Shown: piece by piece, positions 47,911-59,304 of the stretch | Numbering within the stretch: the stretch's first letter is position 1 | Layout: each line of letters opens with the position of its first letter | Source: Ceratopteris richardii | Taxonomy: Eukaryota > Streptophyta > Polypodiopsida > Polypodiales > Pteridaceae | Direction of reading: 5' to 3' | DNA: 64,000 nt | Assembly (NCBI GenBank): GCA_020310875.1 | Contig: CM035416.1 | Coordinates: forward strand, 79,253,778 to 79,317,777 | Notes under the pieces: generated by a model | What the model was told of the DNA's origin: nothing | Seen by the model: only the letters and a program-made list of their open reading frames with translations | The model's database searches: none | Translations under genes and position numbers: made by a program

Positions 47911-50900
47911 GATCTCGAAGAACAATTCCCAGAGGACATACCCTCTATATATGGTGAACAAGAGGAGGAGGAGCCTAGCAAACATACAAATTTTGAATCT
48001 AATTCTTTGCAAGAATTATCTCACTTCACTAATACTTGGAAACCAAGGTCGATCAAGATGAGAGCACCCATTATATTAGTAAGAAATAAAGAATCAGTTC
48101 TTCTCAAGAATATAGATGTAATAAAGAACAGTCAAGTGCAATGTCATATCACTTTAGAAGAGTTGTTGAAGGTTAAACCTGAGTTGTGGAAGCATGTAAC
48201 AAACCAGTTACCAGAGATGGATACTACCTACTCTCAAGAAGAATCACACAAGAAAGTTGCATAAATACCCATTGAAAGGATTGAAGATATGAGTGAAGGA
48301 GAAGAGGAAAATACTTATTTACCTATCTCCTACCAAGGCTACACCACCTAAACAATCTTAGACTCGGGTGGTGGAGTGGCCATTTCCACCACTTCCCTAT
48401 GGAAATGATGGTGTAAGCCAACTCTAAGACCTACGAAAATGAAGCTACAAATGGTTGATGGTCATATTGAGAAACCCTTAGGCTTATTGGAAGGGATATC
48501 TCTCACCACGTATGGTGTGAAGTTTGAATAAACCTTCACGATTTGTGAATTTGTAAAGAACCATGCTTACAAGATGATTGCTGGACGTCCTTTCATGTGG
48601 CAATCGCAGATCGTATAAGATTGGGCAACTAACTCTTTGTACCTGCAACATTTGGGACTCGCTACCGAAGTCACTCTCAAAGACTATTCCCATCATGACA
48701 TACTCCTAATATAGTGGAATACCATCCATAAAACACCTAAATAAATGGATTCAGTAGAATCCTTATCATTCGATCCTTCATGGTTGCACAAGGACACTCA
48801 TTTATGGATGTGTAAAGTAGCAAAACAAGAGGAGGAGGGGATAAAATCTAGAACCTTAGGCTTCGAGCAGCACCCACATACCGTCCAAGATCTTGCCTAT
48901 GCACCTATAGTATTCTAGATGAGGAATTTGAGCCTCATGGATGGGCAGAGATCTTGGCCACCATGGACATAGCGGTGAACAAAGCACAATGGACTCCATC
49001 TTCATGATAGAACCCATGGAAGATAAGCCTATTTTAGAACAATGTACTGTGATGAATTTAGAGCCACACGAGGCAAGTGACAAAGATTTAGAGTCCATCA
49101 TCATGGAACCCTTCTGTTCTTCAGGAGAAGAATACCTTTATTTTGTAGAAGCCACTACCCCTAACATGATGGAGGGTAATCAAGATAAACAGTGCACACC
49201 ACTCCCAAAGATCAAGGAAAATAAGTAGAAGAAGGAACGAAAGAAATCTTCTATGTAAGAAAAAGAACCCCTATTGGAAGTACTAGAGAACTTTAAGAAA
49301 TACAAAATCGAAGATAGAAGAATCATGGTAAGAATGTCTAAGAGAGAAACAAGCACACGAGAAGCATACGACAATCGGGAAAAAACTAAGAAGATTTTAG
49401 TTACAATCGAAGAAGGAGAAGAAAAATGCACATATATCGAGCATGATTTTATAGAAGAAGAAGAAGAAGAATTGATTGCCCTATTGAGAGAATATAAAGA
49501 TGTGTTTGCATGGATGTACAAGGATTTGAAAGGAGTAGACCTGACATATGCTCCCATAGAATTCCCATGACTCAAGAAGTCAAACCTCCAAACATAAACC
49601 ATACACTTATAGTGATAATTATGCTGCCAAGATTAAGGAAGAGATAGATCGTTTGATAGAAGCTAGATTTATCTATGAGATTGAGCACACTGAATGGGTA
49701 TCACCCATTGTGGTAGTGCCCAAAAAGAATGGAAAGCTATGTTTGTGCATTAACCTGAAAAAAGTCAATGCTGCGAGTATTAGAGATAGTTATCTGCTTC
49801 GTATCATTGAGCACCTACTATAATGAGTAGCGGTCAAGGAAGTATAGAGCTTCCTCGATGGATTCTCTGGCTACAATCAGGTAGCCATTGCCCGTGAATA
49901 CTAACATAAGATGACTTTTGCCAGAGAATGGGGCATATTTGCATTTCATGTAATGCCATTTGGGCTGACAATTGCATCCACTACATTCCAATGGCTGATG
50001 TGTCATGTCTTTAAGGAGTTGTTACGAAATAACTTGGAACTCTATGTTGATGATTTATGAGCTCATTCCAACATTAGAAAAACACACATCCCTGAATTGA
50101 AACAAGTCTTTGACAAATATTGAGAATATCTGGTTTATTTGAGCTCAGAAGTTTGTTTTCATGGTCAAGCGAAGCAAGATTCTAGGACACATATTGTCAA
50201 AGAATGGAATATCTATAGGAAAAGAGAAAGTTAGCGTGATTATAGAGCTACCCAAGCCAAGGAATGTCAAGGAAGTACAAGCTTTCATAGAGCATTGTGG
50301 TTACTATCGATGCTTTATACACATGTATGCAATCATTGCAAAGCCAAATATGCCCTTCTGACTAAGTTCGAGCGGACGGATGAATGTGAGAAATCATTTA
50401 ATGAACTTAAACAATGTTTGTGTTTAGGACCAATTTTGATGAAACCAAATTGGAGCAAGCCACTCCATGTACATGTGGATGCATCCAATTATGCTATCAA
50501 GTTTGTGCTAGGAAGCATTAAGAATGGTTTATGCAATAAAGAAATTTAGACATTACTTACTGGAAAACAAATTCAAGTTCTTCACACACCATCAAGCATT
50601 GTTTTAGAATAGAGCAAACCTATTATAACTTACTTGAGGATGAAAACATTCCCTCAGGAAATGACTTTAGCAAGACAAAGAAGACTAGAGCTAGAAGCTT
50701 AAGACTACACACTCATTGTTGATAATCTGTACAAAAAGGGAAAAGATGGATATATAAGATAATGTGTTCATGAGAATGACTACTTAAGAATATTAGAAAC
50801 TGCACATCAAGGTGTCACAGGTGGTGAATTCAGACCCCATCAGATAATCAAGGCCATACTATTCTCAGGACTATGGCCTACTCTTCATATGGACGCACAT

Positions 50901-51006
50901 GCATATGTAAAGAGATGTGATGTTTGCCAAAGAGTTGAGTTTCCAACATAGAGAGACGAGATGCCATTGAAATCCATCATGGGAGGACGTGCATTCTCTA
51001 AGTGGG
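47911..51006 (+). pseudogene. G2: decayed G-lineage gag-pol (plus strand)
   Basis: Read on the plus strand this copy keeps RAPIILVRNKESVLLKNIDV and LTLEELLKVKPELWKHVTNQ (pre-protease linker), then LDSGGGVAISTTSLW (protease 1) and AGRPFMWQSQIV, followed by the linker WLHKDTHLWMCKVAKQEEE. RT is a string of stops and frames with KILGHILSKNGISIGKEKV and AFIEHCGYYRCFIHMY. RNase H has FTHHQAL, with the Asp of TDHQAL lost. A deletion then removes the first HHCC module, and the sequence resumes with TAHQGVTGG and HMDAHAYVKRCDVCQRVE (second HHCC). It ends at RAFSKW, where G3's LTR begins. Dozens of stops show it is old. Confidence 0.88.
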
Positions 51007-51619
51007 TGGTGCAGCTCAAGCATAAGCACCACCTCCTTTACTTGTCAATCCGCGGAGACGTGAAGACTAGTGTGAAGAGCACGAGCAAGTGAAGGCACAA
51101 AGTGCGTGAGTGAAAGCACACAAGCATGCACACACATACACACACACGCATGCAAGGTAAGATCAAAGAGAGGAACAATGGAAAGCTTTCAATTGCAAAG
51201 GAAATCTCTTACAAAAGCTCTATTCTCTCACCAGCTAATCCCAAAAATGAGCTCTCTAGCTCTTTTTATAGTTTTTTGACTAGCTTTGGCCCTATCCAGA
51301 CGTAGTGTTTGGCCTAGTTAAGAATTAGGTTCCAAGGCTTATTTGGGGGCTCAAACAAAGTCTAAAAATTATGAAAATTGGTAGGATGATACTTCTAATA
51401 CTCCTCAAGCTCAAGGACTCCTTGGCTTGAACAAAATGAAGTTACAAAAATAGAAAATGGTATTTACAATGGTTTTTAGTAATGAAATCACTGTTTTTGT
51501 AGGGGATTCTTCTGAAAATTTGACATGTGCTTCTTGGAGCTCCCTACCTGCTCCTCCTTCTTGTATGTCAACGTCTTGGATGCACTTCCATGCTTTGTGC
51601 TTGACCTTGAGTTCCAACA
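51007..51619 (-). repeat. 3' LTR of G3
   Basis: The plus strand begins TGGTGCAGCTCAAGC right after the broken G2 integrase and ends GTTCCAACA. Then comes CTCCCCCCCCTCTCGAG, the complement of the polypurine tract (51620-51636). The conserved hairpin GAGCTCTCTAGCTC is at 51249-51262, with a minus-strand TATA at 51263-51271. The left edge is uncertain by a few bases. Confidence 0.85.
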
Positions 51620-51636
51620 CTCCCCCCCTCTCGAGT

Positions 51637-52985
51637 TTATCGTCCCTGACAGACCCTTGCTCTATTGTTTGTTCTAGGTAGTGCTTTGAGAGGTAGTCTA
51701 TTTTGTAGGGACAAGATCCATCTAGCTTCCAAGTGTGGTATGGTTGGTTCTCCAGTTCTTCATCTGTCACTGCGAGCCTTTGCAAGTTGTAGTCCCTTGG
51801 TATGTGCTTCTTCCTTGGATTCCAGCATGATTGTGTCGTTGTGAGTCTCCATTGATGTCCTCTAGATCTTCCAAAGTTGATGTTCATAGTAGTAATGCCA
51901 AGTACTCATAACCCATAATGAGTGATGGGTAAGTGTGTTCGTGCATGGGTTGAGGAAAATATGTGCCTTGTGCAAACTGATAAATGCCTAGTAATGAATG
52001 GTTCCACCTTCACATAAGCATGACTCATTCATGTTCCATGAGCCAAACCTGGGAACAAGATTTTTTTTTTAATATCAATGTCATAAACAAGAAGACAGAT
52101 GTTAGTATCAAAAAAAAAAGTTGACATATGTCAATGTGCTCTTGTGGATGGGACTCTCAATTGTGTCTATGCACGGCCATGTAATGTGGCCGTATATTAA
52201 TGCATACTTTGGAAATGCATGACCTGAGTGGTGCAAAAGACAGGGTTGTGCAAGGAGCACATGGTTGTCGTTCATCGAGGCTTTTGATGTTACTTGCGGA
52301 TGTTGATGCCGTCTTTGTTGGAGGTATCCAGTGGACCTTGAAATGATGTACACGATGGATTGTTGACTGACAACTGATGATTCTTCCAGATGGGGATCCA
52401 TTTGAGAAGAGTGTTTGACTTCGAAGTGATGATCACCTTTGGTTGCTTCATGTTTGGAAGGTTTCTTGATTTTTGCATCCCTTGTGGTTGGCTCTTTGGT
52501 TTTGTAGATGCCGTGGGTGTTTTTGGCTTCCAAACCCATATCCTTGATAATTTTCTTCTTACCATTGTCGAAGAGGTGAGGTGATCTTCTTTGGCTCTTT
52601 GTTCCAGGTTCTGACCCTTGCCTTTCCTTGACTTCTTTGTTGAGACTTTATGCATGTGGGAGAATATAGGTTGTTGTGTACGTAAGAGCTTCTTGGTTAC
52701 CCATATGCATGACTAACCTTGTTGAGCTGCCACTAATTTCTTAGGCACCCAAACTTGTCGGATACCTTGTGGTTGAACCTATCCTAGTTGCTTGGTTCTT
52801 GTTTTGGCATGGTTGTCCTACCCAGATGGGAATTGTTGTGGCAAGGCTGGTGGTTGCTCTCCTTTTCGTACCCAGATCTGCTTCATGCCCAACACTTCTT
52901 TCTTCTTGAAATCCCATTGTCTATTTGACACAACAGTTGTCATGTACTATTTCTCTTCCTTATGTGATTGAACTACTACAGATGG
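51637..52985 (-). pseudogene. G3 linker after protease domain 2, with repeated IWV motifs
   Basis: On the minus strand the same frame, with two stops, gives KQIWVRKGE (about 52,860-52,885), RQVWVPKKL (52,741-52,770) and CIWVTKKLL (52,690-52,715); a fourth, RIWVWKPK, is near 52,530. The peptide closest to the LTR (51,887 down) reads PYKIDYLSKHYLEQTIEQGS and then the polypurine tract. I know of no domain built on these motifs; they might be binding motifs in a disordered tail. Confidence 0.5.
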
Positions 52986-55181
52986 CTAAGACTTTGTACA
53001 AGAAGGGAGTCTCAATGGGTCTTTGACTCTTTTGTTGGAGGCAGCATCCTTCTGCATCATAGAGCTCTGGACACACACAAATTCTTCTTCTCTAAGATTA
53101 GTCCTAAGAGAATGTGTGACACCATGATCTGTGAGCATGCAATTTTCTAACTCTAATGTAGTGCATTGTTCATGAATTTCTAACTCTAATGTAATGCATT
53201 GTTCATGAACCCAAACTTGAAGAAGTTGGCTCCCTAGGTTTAAGTTGACTGCATTGTCATAGATCCAATCTTGTCCCAAGACAAGTGGCTCTGTAAGGTC
53301 CTCATCATGACACACTAGCATTTTGATTATCATTGGAACAACTTGAAGGTAGATAGGAAGTTCCACCTTGCCCAAAAAAGGGGTTTCCACACCTCCCAAT
53401 CCTATGAGATAGGCTTCTATGGGATTGATGTTCAATTGCAAGTCTTGGCAGTATGAAAGTCTAACTGCACTAGTTGTTGCACCTGAGTCAACCGATGCTC
53501 TCACATTCCTTACACTCTTTGCTCGTCCTACCTCTACGGTCACAAAGGGGCGTCGATCAATTATTTGAGAAGTAATTATGCCCGATTTTTGGCACATGTC
53601 CATGTGATATTTTGGGGCTTTCGGGTTGACATCTAGGCCGAGTCGCCTTAACTTATTTTGCCTAATGCGCTCCCTGGCCTCTATCTGTGCTTCTTCTCTA
53701 ACCCTTAGCTCTTCTTCTTTTCTCTTCTTAGCAGTGTTGAGTCTCCTTAACATATCCTCTGTAAGAGGTTCTTCATATAGCTTGACTCTACATCCACTAA
53801 TATAGTTTGGCAAGATGTCACCTTCTAACGTGGCCAATTGAATCGCACCACTCGTGGAAATTCTATTTATGATCATAGGTCCATATCCTCTTTTTTCCAA
53901 CTTATGGGCATGCTGCTTTAGTGTATAAACCAACACTAGATTTCCCTCTTTCAATCCCTTATCCTTGATGTGTGCATCGAAGTATGCCTTTTGCCTTTTC
54001 TTTGCAGCATAGATACCTACTACTGCTCGTAGCCTAGTCTCACCTAAGCATTCTAGATCAAAGATCCTAGAGGACAATTCATGTCCATTCCACTCATGCT
54101 CTTGGGCTACTTTTAAAGCTGGGATTAGGAAATCTAATGTTAGCACAACATTTTGTCCGAAGACCATATGAAATGGGGTAGTATTGAGCACTGTTTTGTA
54201 AGCAACTCGGTAAGCCCAAACAGCATGATGAAGTTGTTTGTCCCAATCATAGCATTTATTACTTACCAGTTTGGTCAAGACATTACATAGGATCTTGTTT
54301 GTGCTCTCAGTTTGTCTGTTAGCTTGTGGATGATAGGGGGCAAACTTCTTATGTATCACCAAGAATTCTTGGAGAGGATTTTCAATGACTTCATTCAAGA
54401 AATGTGTGCCTTTATCACTCACTAACTCTATTGGTAGTCCATATCTCATGAACACATTCTCAAATAAGAACTTAGATATTGTTTGAGCATCATTCTTTGT
54501 TGTCGATTTTACTTCTACCCACTTTGTAAGGTAATCTGTGGCTACAATAATATACTCTGCATGGAAGTTTCTAGCTGGGGGGTTAATAGGACCTACAAAT
54601 TCTATACCCCATTTTGAGAATGCACGTCCGCGCATCATTGTTCTCAAAGGCATCTCATTTTTTCTAATTGGATATTGTGCACGTTGGCATGTGTCACATT
54701 TCTTCACATAGGTATGTGCATCCATATGAAGAGTGGGCCACCAAAGTTCTGAGAATAGAATGGTCTTGATTACTCGGCCAGGACCAAGATGTCCACCTGC
54801 AACACCATTGTGTGCAATTTCGAAGACTTTCAGATAGTTTGATTCATGAAGGCATAATCTTAAGTATCCATCCTTGCCTCTTCGGTATATGTTGTCTCCT
54901 GCTAAGGCATAGTCCTGAGCTTCTTGATGCATGCTTCTTATTCTTGCTAGACTAGCCTCTTTGGGTAATGTCCCTGATCTCATGAATTCTACCAATGGAG
55001 CACTCCAATCTGAAATTAATGATACGTGATAAAGAGTCACATGCTCCACTGGGGGTTTTTCTTGGCATACTTGACATTTCTTAATCCACTCATGCATTTC
55101 TTTGTCCATGCTAGGCCAATACACTCCTAAACGTTTCAAATTCTGCAATGTGTGTTGTTTAGAATAGTGATTTCCCAGCAA
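52986..55181 (-). CDS. HHCC-1, HHCC-2, integrase and second retropepsin-like domain in one frame (G3)
   Basis: This 731-aa open frame is the best evidence for the lineage's unusual pol. It starts within HHCC-1 (H5, H10, C36, C39; the upstream His may lie before the break). HHCC-2 follows (H124, H131, C162, C165), then the integrase core with E194 at the first catalytic site (GIEFVGP; G1 has GIDFVGP), D256 (VSDKGTHF) and E292 (QTESTNK). The integrase C-terminal domain ends near 480. A charged helix (about 484-515) leads to a retropepsin-like domain at about 541-660 with VDSGAT at 564-569, GLGG near 594-597 and VLGQDWI at 634-640. The last 70 residues repeat HEQCTTLELE. The frame continues across integrase and protease-like domain without a break, so they are one product. 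Confidence 0.9.
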   Translation of the reverse strand: MLGNHYSKQHTLQNLKRLGVYWPSMDKEMHEWIKKCQVCQEKPPVEHVTLYHVSLISDWSAPLVEFMRSGTLPKEASLARIRSMHQEAQDYALAGDNIYRRGKDGYLRLCLHESNYLKVFEIAHNGVAGGHLGPGRVIKTILFSELWWPTLHMDAHTYVKKCDTCQRAQYPIRKNEMPLRTMMRGRAFSKWGIEFVGPINPPARNFHAEYIIVATDYLTKWVEVKSTTKNDAQTISKFLFENVFMRYGLPIELVSDKGTHFLNEVIENPLQEFLVIHKKFAPYHPQANRQTESTNKILCNVLTKLVSNKCYDWDKQLHHAVWAYRVAYKTVLNTTPFHMVFGQNVVLTLDFLIPALKVAQEHEWNGHELSSRIFDLECLGETRLRAVVGIYAAKKRQKAYFDAHIKDKGLKEGNLVLVYTLKQHAHKLEKRGYGPMIINRISTSGAIQLATLEGDILPNYISGCRVKLYEEPLTEDMLRRLNTAKKRKEEELRVREEAQIEARERIRQNKLRRLGLDVNPKAPKYHMDMCQKSGIITSQIIDRRPFVTVEVGRAKSVRNVRASVDSGATTSAVRLSYCQDLQLNINPIEAYLIGLGGVETPFLGKVELPIYLQVVPMIIKMLVCHDEDLTEPLVLGQDWIYDNAVNLNLGSQLLQVWVHEQCITLELEIHEQCTTLELENCMLTDHGVTHSLRTNLREEEFVCVQSSMMQKDAASNKRVKDPLRLPSCTKS

Positions 55182-55300
55182 TCCTTATTGGGCTTGTTGC
55201 AACCAACTACTATGTTCATTGTCCTCGGCACAACAAGCTAGTACACCTTCCGTATCTTCTTTGTACATGCTTCCTGCCAATATTTTATAGTTTTGTGATT

Positions 55301-55666
55301 TTACAATTTCTTTTTATTTGTTCTCACATCCTTATGCATGGGTCCGATGGTTAGGACAGCTACCAACTTATTTGCCCATTTAGGAAAAACTTCAAAATTG
55401 AACAGATAAGCGTCAGGTAGTTCATCAAACACTCCTTGCAGTGTCTCTCCTGAAGTGATGCGAGAAAGATGATCCGCCCTAAGGTGGGTTCTCCCTTTCC
55501 TGACAACCACTTCAAAGTCATATTCCACTAGTAAGAGGAACCATCTTACTAAACGGCCTGTATTGCATGGTTTATTGACCAAATATAATAAAGCTTGATG
55601 ATCAGTGAAAAACTTGAACTTATTGGCCAATAGGTAGTGTCTAAACTTCTTCACAGCATATATCAT
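55301..55666 (-). CDS. RNase H of G3
   Basis: The piece has MIYAVKKFRHYLLANKFKFF, TDHQALLYLVNKPC, and RADHLSRITSGE, so it covers the second half of RNase H. LPDAYLFNFEVFPKWANK follows, as in G1. The frame stops near 55,301, and the next open frame (HHCC-1) starts at 55,181 after about 120 bp of broken sequence. Confidence 0.88.
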   Translation of the reverse strand: MIYAVKKFRHYLLANKFKFFTDHQALLYLVNKPCNTGRLVRWFLLLVEYDFEVVVRKGRTHLRADHLSRITSGETLQGVFDELPDAYLFNFEVFPKWANKLVAVLTIGPMHKDVRTNKKKL

Positions 55667-55717
55667 GCCTAAGCCCTCTTGCTCAATTGTGGTATAGTTT
55701 CATTCAGCTGTGGTGAG

Positions 55718-56104
55718 CTATCTGCTAGCATATGCTATGGGTAATTCTAAATTTTCTTGACCTATGGGTTGTGCTAGCACACATCCTATGGCATGATTGG
55801 ATGCATCCACATGGACATGAAATGGTTTATTCCAATCAGGAGTGGTCAGTATTGGTGTTGTGCACAAATGTCTCTTCAACTCATTGAAGGAATTTTCACA
55901 TTCGTCATTCCACTCAAAATTTTTCAATAAGCCATAAAGAGGCCTAGCTATGATTGCATACATGTGGATAAACCTACAGTAATATCCACAATGGCCCATA
56001 AAAGCTTGTACCTCTTTAACATTCCTTGGCCTTTGTAGCTGTGCTATGGCTCTAAATTTGTCCTCATCTGTTGATATTCCATTCTTAGAAACGATGTGAC
56101 CCAA
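55718..56104 (-). CDS. RT thumb and start of RNase H (G3)
   Basis: The piece runs from MGHIVSKNGISTDEDKF through AFMGHCGYYCRFIHMYAII and WNDECENSFNELKRHL to the RNase H start PFHVHVDASNHAIGCVLAQ. It ends at a stop near 55,718, just before ERNYTTIE should be read. Confidence 0.88.
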   Translation of the reverse strand: MGHIVSKNGISTDEDKFRAIAQLQRPRNVKEVQAFMGHCGYYCRFIHMYAIIARPLYGLLKNFEWNDECENSFNELKRHLCTTPILTTPDWNKPFHVHVDASNHAIGCVLAQPIGQENLELPIAYASR

Positions 56105-56591
56105 GATTTTACCTTGTCATACCATGAACACACTTTTCTAGGTCTAGACACACTCGATATTCTCTGCACTTGTTGAAGATCTATATGAGGTTAGGAATGT
56201 GGTATCTTCTTTCTTGGGAATGAGCACATAAATCATCCACATATACTTCTAATATCTTTCACAAGAAATCTTTGATGACATGACACATGAGCCTCTCGAA
56301 TGTTGCAGGTGCATTTGTGAGCCCAAATGGCATCACACGAAATCCAAAGATTCCCCATTCTTTGGCAAATGCCGTTTTGTGTTGATCTTCAGGGGCAATG
56401 GCTACTTGGTTGTAACCTGAAAATCCATCAAGAAAGCTATAAACTTCCTTGCCTGCAATACACTCCAATAAATGTTCGGTGATTGGAAGCGGATAGCTAT
56501 CTCTGATGGTAGCGGCATTAACTTTTTTAGGTTCATACATACTCGCAACTTTCCATTCTTCTTGGGCATCACTACAATAGGGGACACCCAT
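56105..56591 (-). pseudogene. RT fingers and palm of G3
   Basis: The piece 56259-56591 reads YSFLDGFSGYNQVAIAPEDQ and EWGIFGFRVMPFGLTNAPAT. The catalytic YVDD is encoded at 56232-56243, after a stop at 56,259. A further frame change lies before the thumb at 56,104. Confidence 0.88.
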
Positions 56592-56599
56592 TCAATATG

Positions 56600-57697
56600 C
56601 TCAATCTCATAGATGAATCCAACTTCAATCAACCTATCAATTTCTTCTTTTATCTTGGTTGCATATGTATCATTATATGTGTAGGGCTTCTGTTTGGTGG
56701 GCTTGGCATCAGCTATCATGGGGATCGTATGAGAGAAAATTTTCGGATCTATGCCCTTCAAATCTCTATAGTGCCACGCAAACACGTCCCTATATTCCCT
56801 TAATAAAGCTACAAGCTCTATTTCTTCTTCTGCACTTAGGTCTTCTCCTATGTAAGTACATCGCTTTTCGTTTCCTTCAATGGTCACAACAATTTTCTTG
56901 GTCTTTTCTTTGTTATCATATGCTTCTCCTGTGATGGCCTCTCTTTTAGGCATTCGTACCAAAATTTTCCGGTCTTCAACTTCATATTTCTTGAAGTTTT
57001 CTAGTACTTCAAACAATGATTCCTCCTCTTCTTGTTTTACTGCTTTTCTTTTCTTTTTCTTTTGACTGCTCTCACTTCCATCCTTTGAATTTACCGTTTT
57101 AATGCTTGTGAGAGGTTCTTCTTCCTTTTGGGTGAACACTCCTATCTCTTCTAGATAGTGCTTCTCTGAGTCAAAGCAAGTATCCACTACAATGGACTCT
57201 AGATCATCGTTGTTATCTTCTTCTTCTATGACATCACTAGGGTCACACTCTTCTAACAAGGGCTGACACATGAACACCGAGATATCATAACCCTCTTCAT
57301 CACAATGAGGCGTCCATTGTTCTTCATTGACTGCAATGTCCATGGTGGCTAAGATTTCCTCCTAGCCATGAGGCTCAAATTCCTCATCTGGAAAGATCAT
57401 CGGTGTATAGGCTGGGTCTTTAACTGGTCTTTCTTCTTGAGAAATTCCTTCTTCTCTCACTTTTAGGCGTCTTTCCTCTTCCTCTACGACCTTGCACATC
57501 CACAAATGAGTATCTTCATGCATCCAAGATGGGTAAGGAGAGCTTCCCGAATGCACAGAGATTGAATCTTCTTTCGCTTTGTGGATAGGATTCCATTGTA
57601 GGGGTGGTACATCTTTGAAGGTGTAATCCTTCAAATTGACCTTGGTGGTGACCCCTACGTGCTGTAAATACAAGGAGTTGGTTTCCCAATCTTGCAC
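56600..57697 (-). CDS. G3 linker between protease 1 and RT, and RT start
   Basis: Two pieces (57362-57697 and 56402-57343) are split by one stop at about 57,360. They read QDWETNSLYLQHVGVTTKVN, WMHEDTHLWMCKVVEEEERR, then an acidic/Lys-rich stretch (SSQKKKKRKAVKQEEEESLF), ITGEAYDNKEKTKKIVVTIE, and finally the RT start with GFIYEIEHIEWVSPIVVMPK. The Lys-rich string could be a nuclear signal. G2 keeps the matching motif TSTREAYDNREKTKKILVTI. Confidence 0.8.
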
Positions 57698-57732
57698 TAT
57701 TTACAATTTTCATAGGAAGGGCCTTTCCAAGA

Positions 57733-58113
57733 TCATCTTGTAGACATTATTTTTTCAAAGTCACATATAGCAAATGTGTGTTCAAACTCTACACCACAAG
57801 TGTTTAAAGTTATCCCTTCGAGCAATCCTAGAGGTCTTTCAAAATCACCGTCTGCCATTTGAAGCTTCATTCTAGTTGATATTAATGTGGGTTTGCCCCA
57901 TCGCTTCCACAAGGAGATGGTCACAATAGCAACACCGGCACCTGAATCTACGATTGCTTTGGTTGTGTAACCTTGATAGGTGATCGGAAGATAAGTATTA
58001 CCTTCTTCGCCTTCATTGGTGTCCCCTATTTTGTCTAGAGGTATCTCTGGTACTTTCTGCTTAGAGCCTCCTTTTGGCATATTGGAACCAAGTTTTGAGA
58101 CTTGATCCTTCAC
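57733..58113 (-). CDS. Canonical protease (protease 1) of G3
   Basis: The 126-aa piece has IVDSGAGVAIVT with catalytic D56, KMKLQMADG-type strand (RMKLQMADGDFERPLGLLEG), and VEFEHTFAICDF. The piece therefore proves that G3, like G1, has the normal protease as well as the second domain behind integrase. The C-terminal strand falls in the break before the next piece. Confidence 0.9.
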   Translation of the reverse strand: MKDQVSKLGSNMPKGGSKQKVPEIPLDKIGDTNEGEEGNTYLPITYQGYTTKAIVDSGAGVAIVTISLWKRWGKPTLISTRMKLQMADGDFERPLGLLEGITLNTCGVEFEHTFAICDFEKIMSTR

Positions 58114-59067
58114 ATGATTCCATAGCTTGGGTTTTACTTTTAGTAGCTCTCCTGAGATGACACTGAACCTTAGTTTTCTTCACAACATCGGTGTTCCTTG
58201 GAACCACTGAGTCTTCATGTCTTACCAATATGGTGGGAGCTCTGATCTGAAGAGATTTAGATTCCCATGGGCCTATGAATTGTGGCAACTCTTGTAAATA
58301 ATTAGATTCAAAATCTAATCTTTCATCTTCTTTTTGCTCTAATTATTCTCCTTAGATAGATGGAATATCTTGGGGAAATTGATCATGAAGATCATCAATC
58401 TCAAGAATAGGAGGGGGATTACCCTTCTCCTTGGCCCATTTCTCTTCTTGTATTTCCCACAATAACTCTTGAGAGTACTCTTGAATTGAAAGGGGTGTTC
58501 CAACATCCGTGGAATTAGGAACATAAGCTTTCATTGGTGGAGAGCTTTCTCTCTCAACAACTGGTTGAGCCTGTGGAGGTAAAGAAACTTGTGGTTTTTT
58601 ACCAACTGCTCTAATCTTTCTAATAAGCCCTAGAAATGCAAATCCGGTTTGAAAGAGTTTGTATGATTAAATGCTTGACTGGTCTTGAGCATAGCCTAAG
58701 CTAGCTCTACCATTTTCAGGCACATTTTGATCCGTTCAATCTCTAAGTGGGCTCTAGGGTAACTCTTGTCTAGGTTTGCAGTTGTTGGCCCTTCTTGAAG
58801 TCGAGCCTGGTAGGCCTTGAACATCATGTCCAAGCCTTCTGGGGTTGGATCTGCAAGAACAGACCCTGGTTGCGGTTTATTTACAATGGGTGGTGGGATG
58901 GGATGCGGTGGAGTGGATGGAGCTTTGGCATGTGAGGGATGTTGAGATGCAATGGCTTCTATTTTTGTTTTTGCATCTTTCAGGCTTTCTTCTAGTTTCG
59001 ATAGCTTTTTATTCCACTTGCGATTGACCTTCTCTCTAGTATCTTTCCATGTTCTTTTTTTCCGCAT
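58061..59067 (-). pseudogene. G3 coiled-coil linker between Gag and protease 1
   Basis: Pieces include KVNRKWNKKLSKLEESLKDA and TPEGLDMMFKAYQARLQEGP (58,696-59,067), FQSTLKSYCGKYKKR-type and QEYSQELLWEIQEEKWAKEK (58,352-58,534), and GPWESKSLQIRAPTILVRHE (58,061-58,288). All have counterparts in G1. Stops and shifts separate them. Confidence 0.75.
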
Positions 59068-59304
59068 ACTAGGCTCTCCTGATTCACTTGACTCTGAGCA
59101 TTCAACTGGCTTGTCCTATTTTAAGGCTTGTGCCCTAGTGACTTCTTGTATAGGAGCCACATGACTGCTACTGGCACTTGAATCCACCACTAAGCCTACC
59201 ACATTAATGGGTGTAACCTTGGGTGCACTAGAGGGGTTTCTTGGACAATCTCTTGGGAGCTGTTCTTTGCCACACTGAGGACAAAAGACTTGTATTGTGA
59301 TAGC

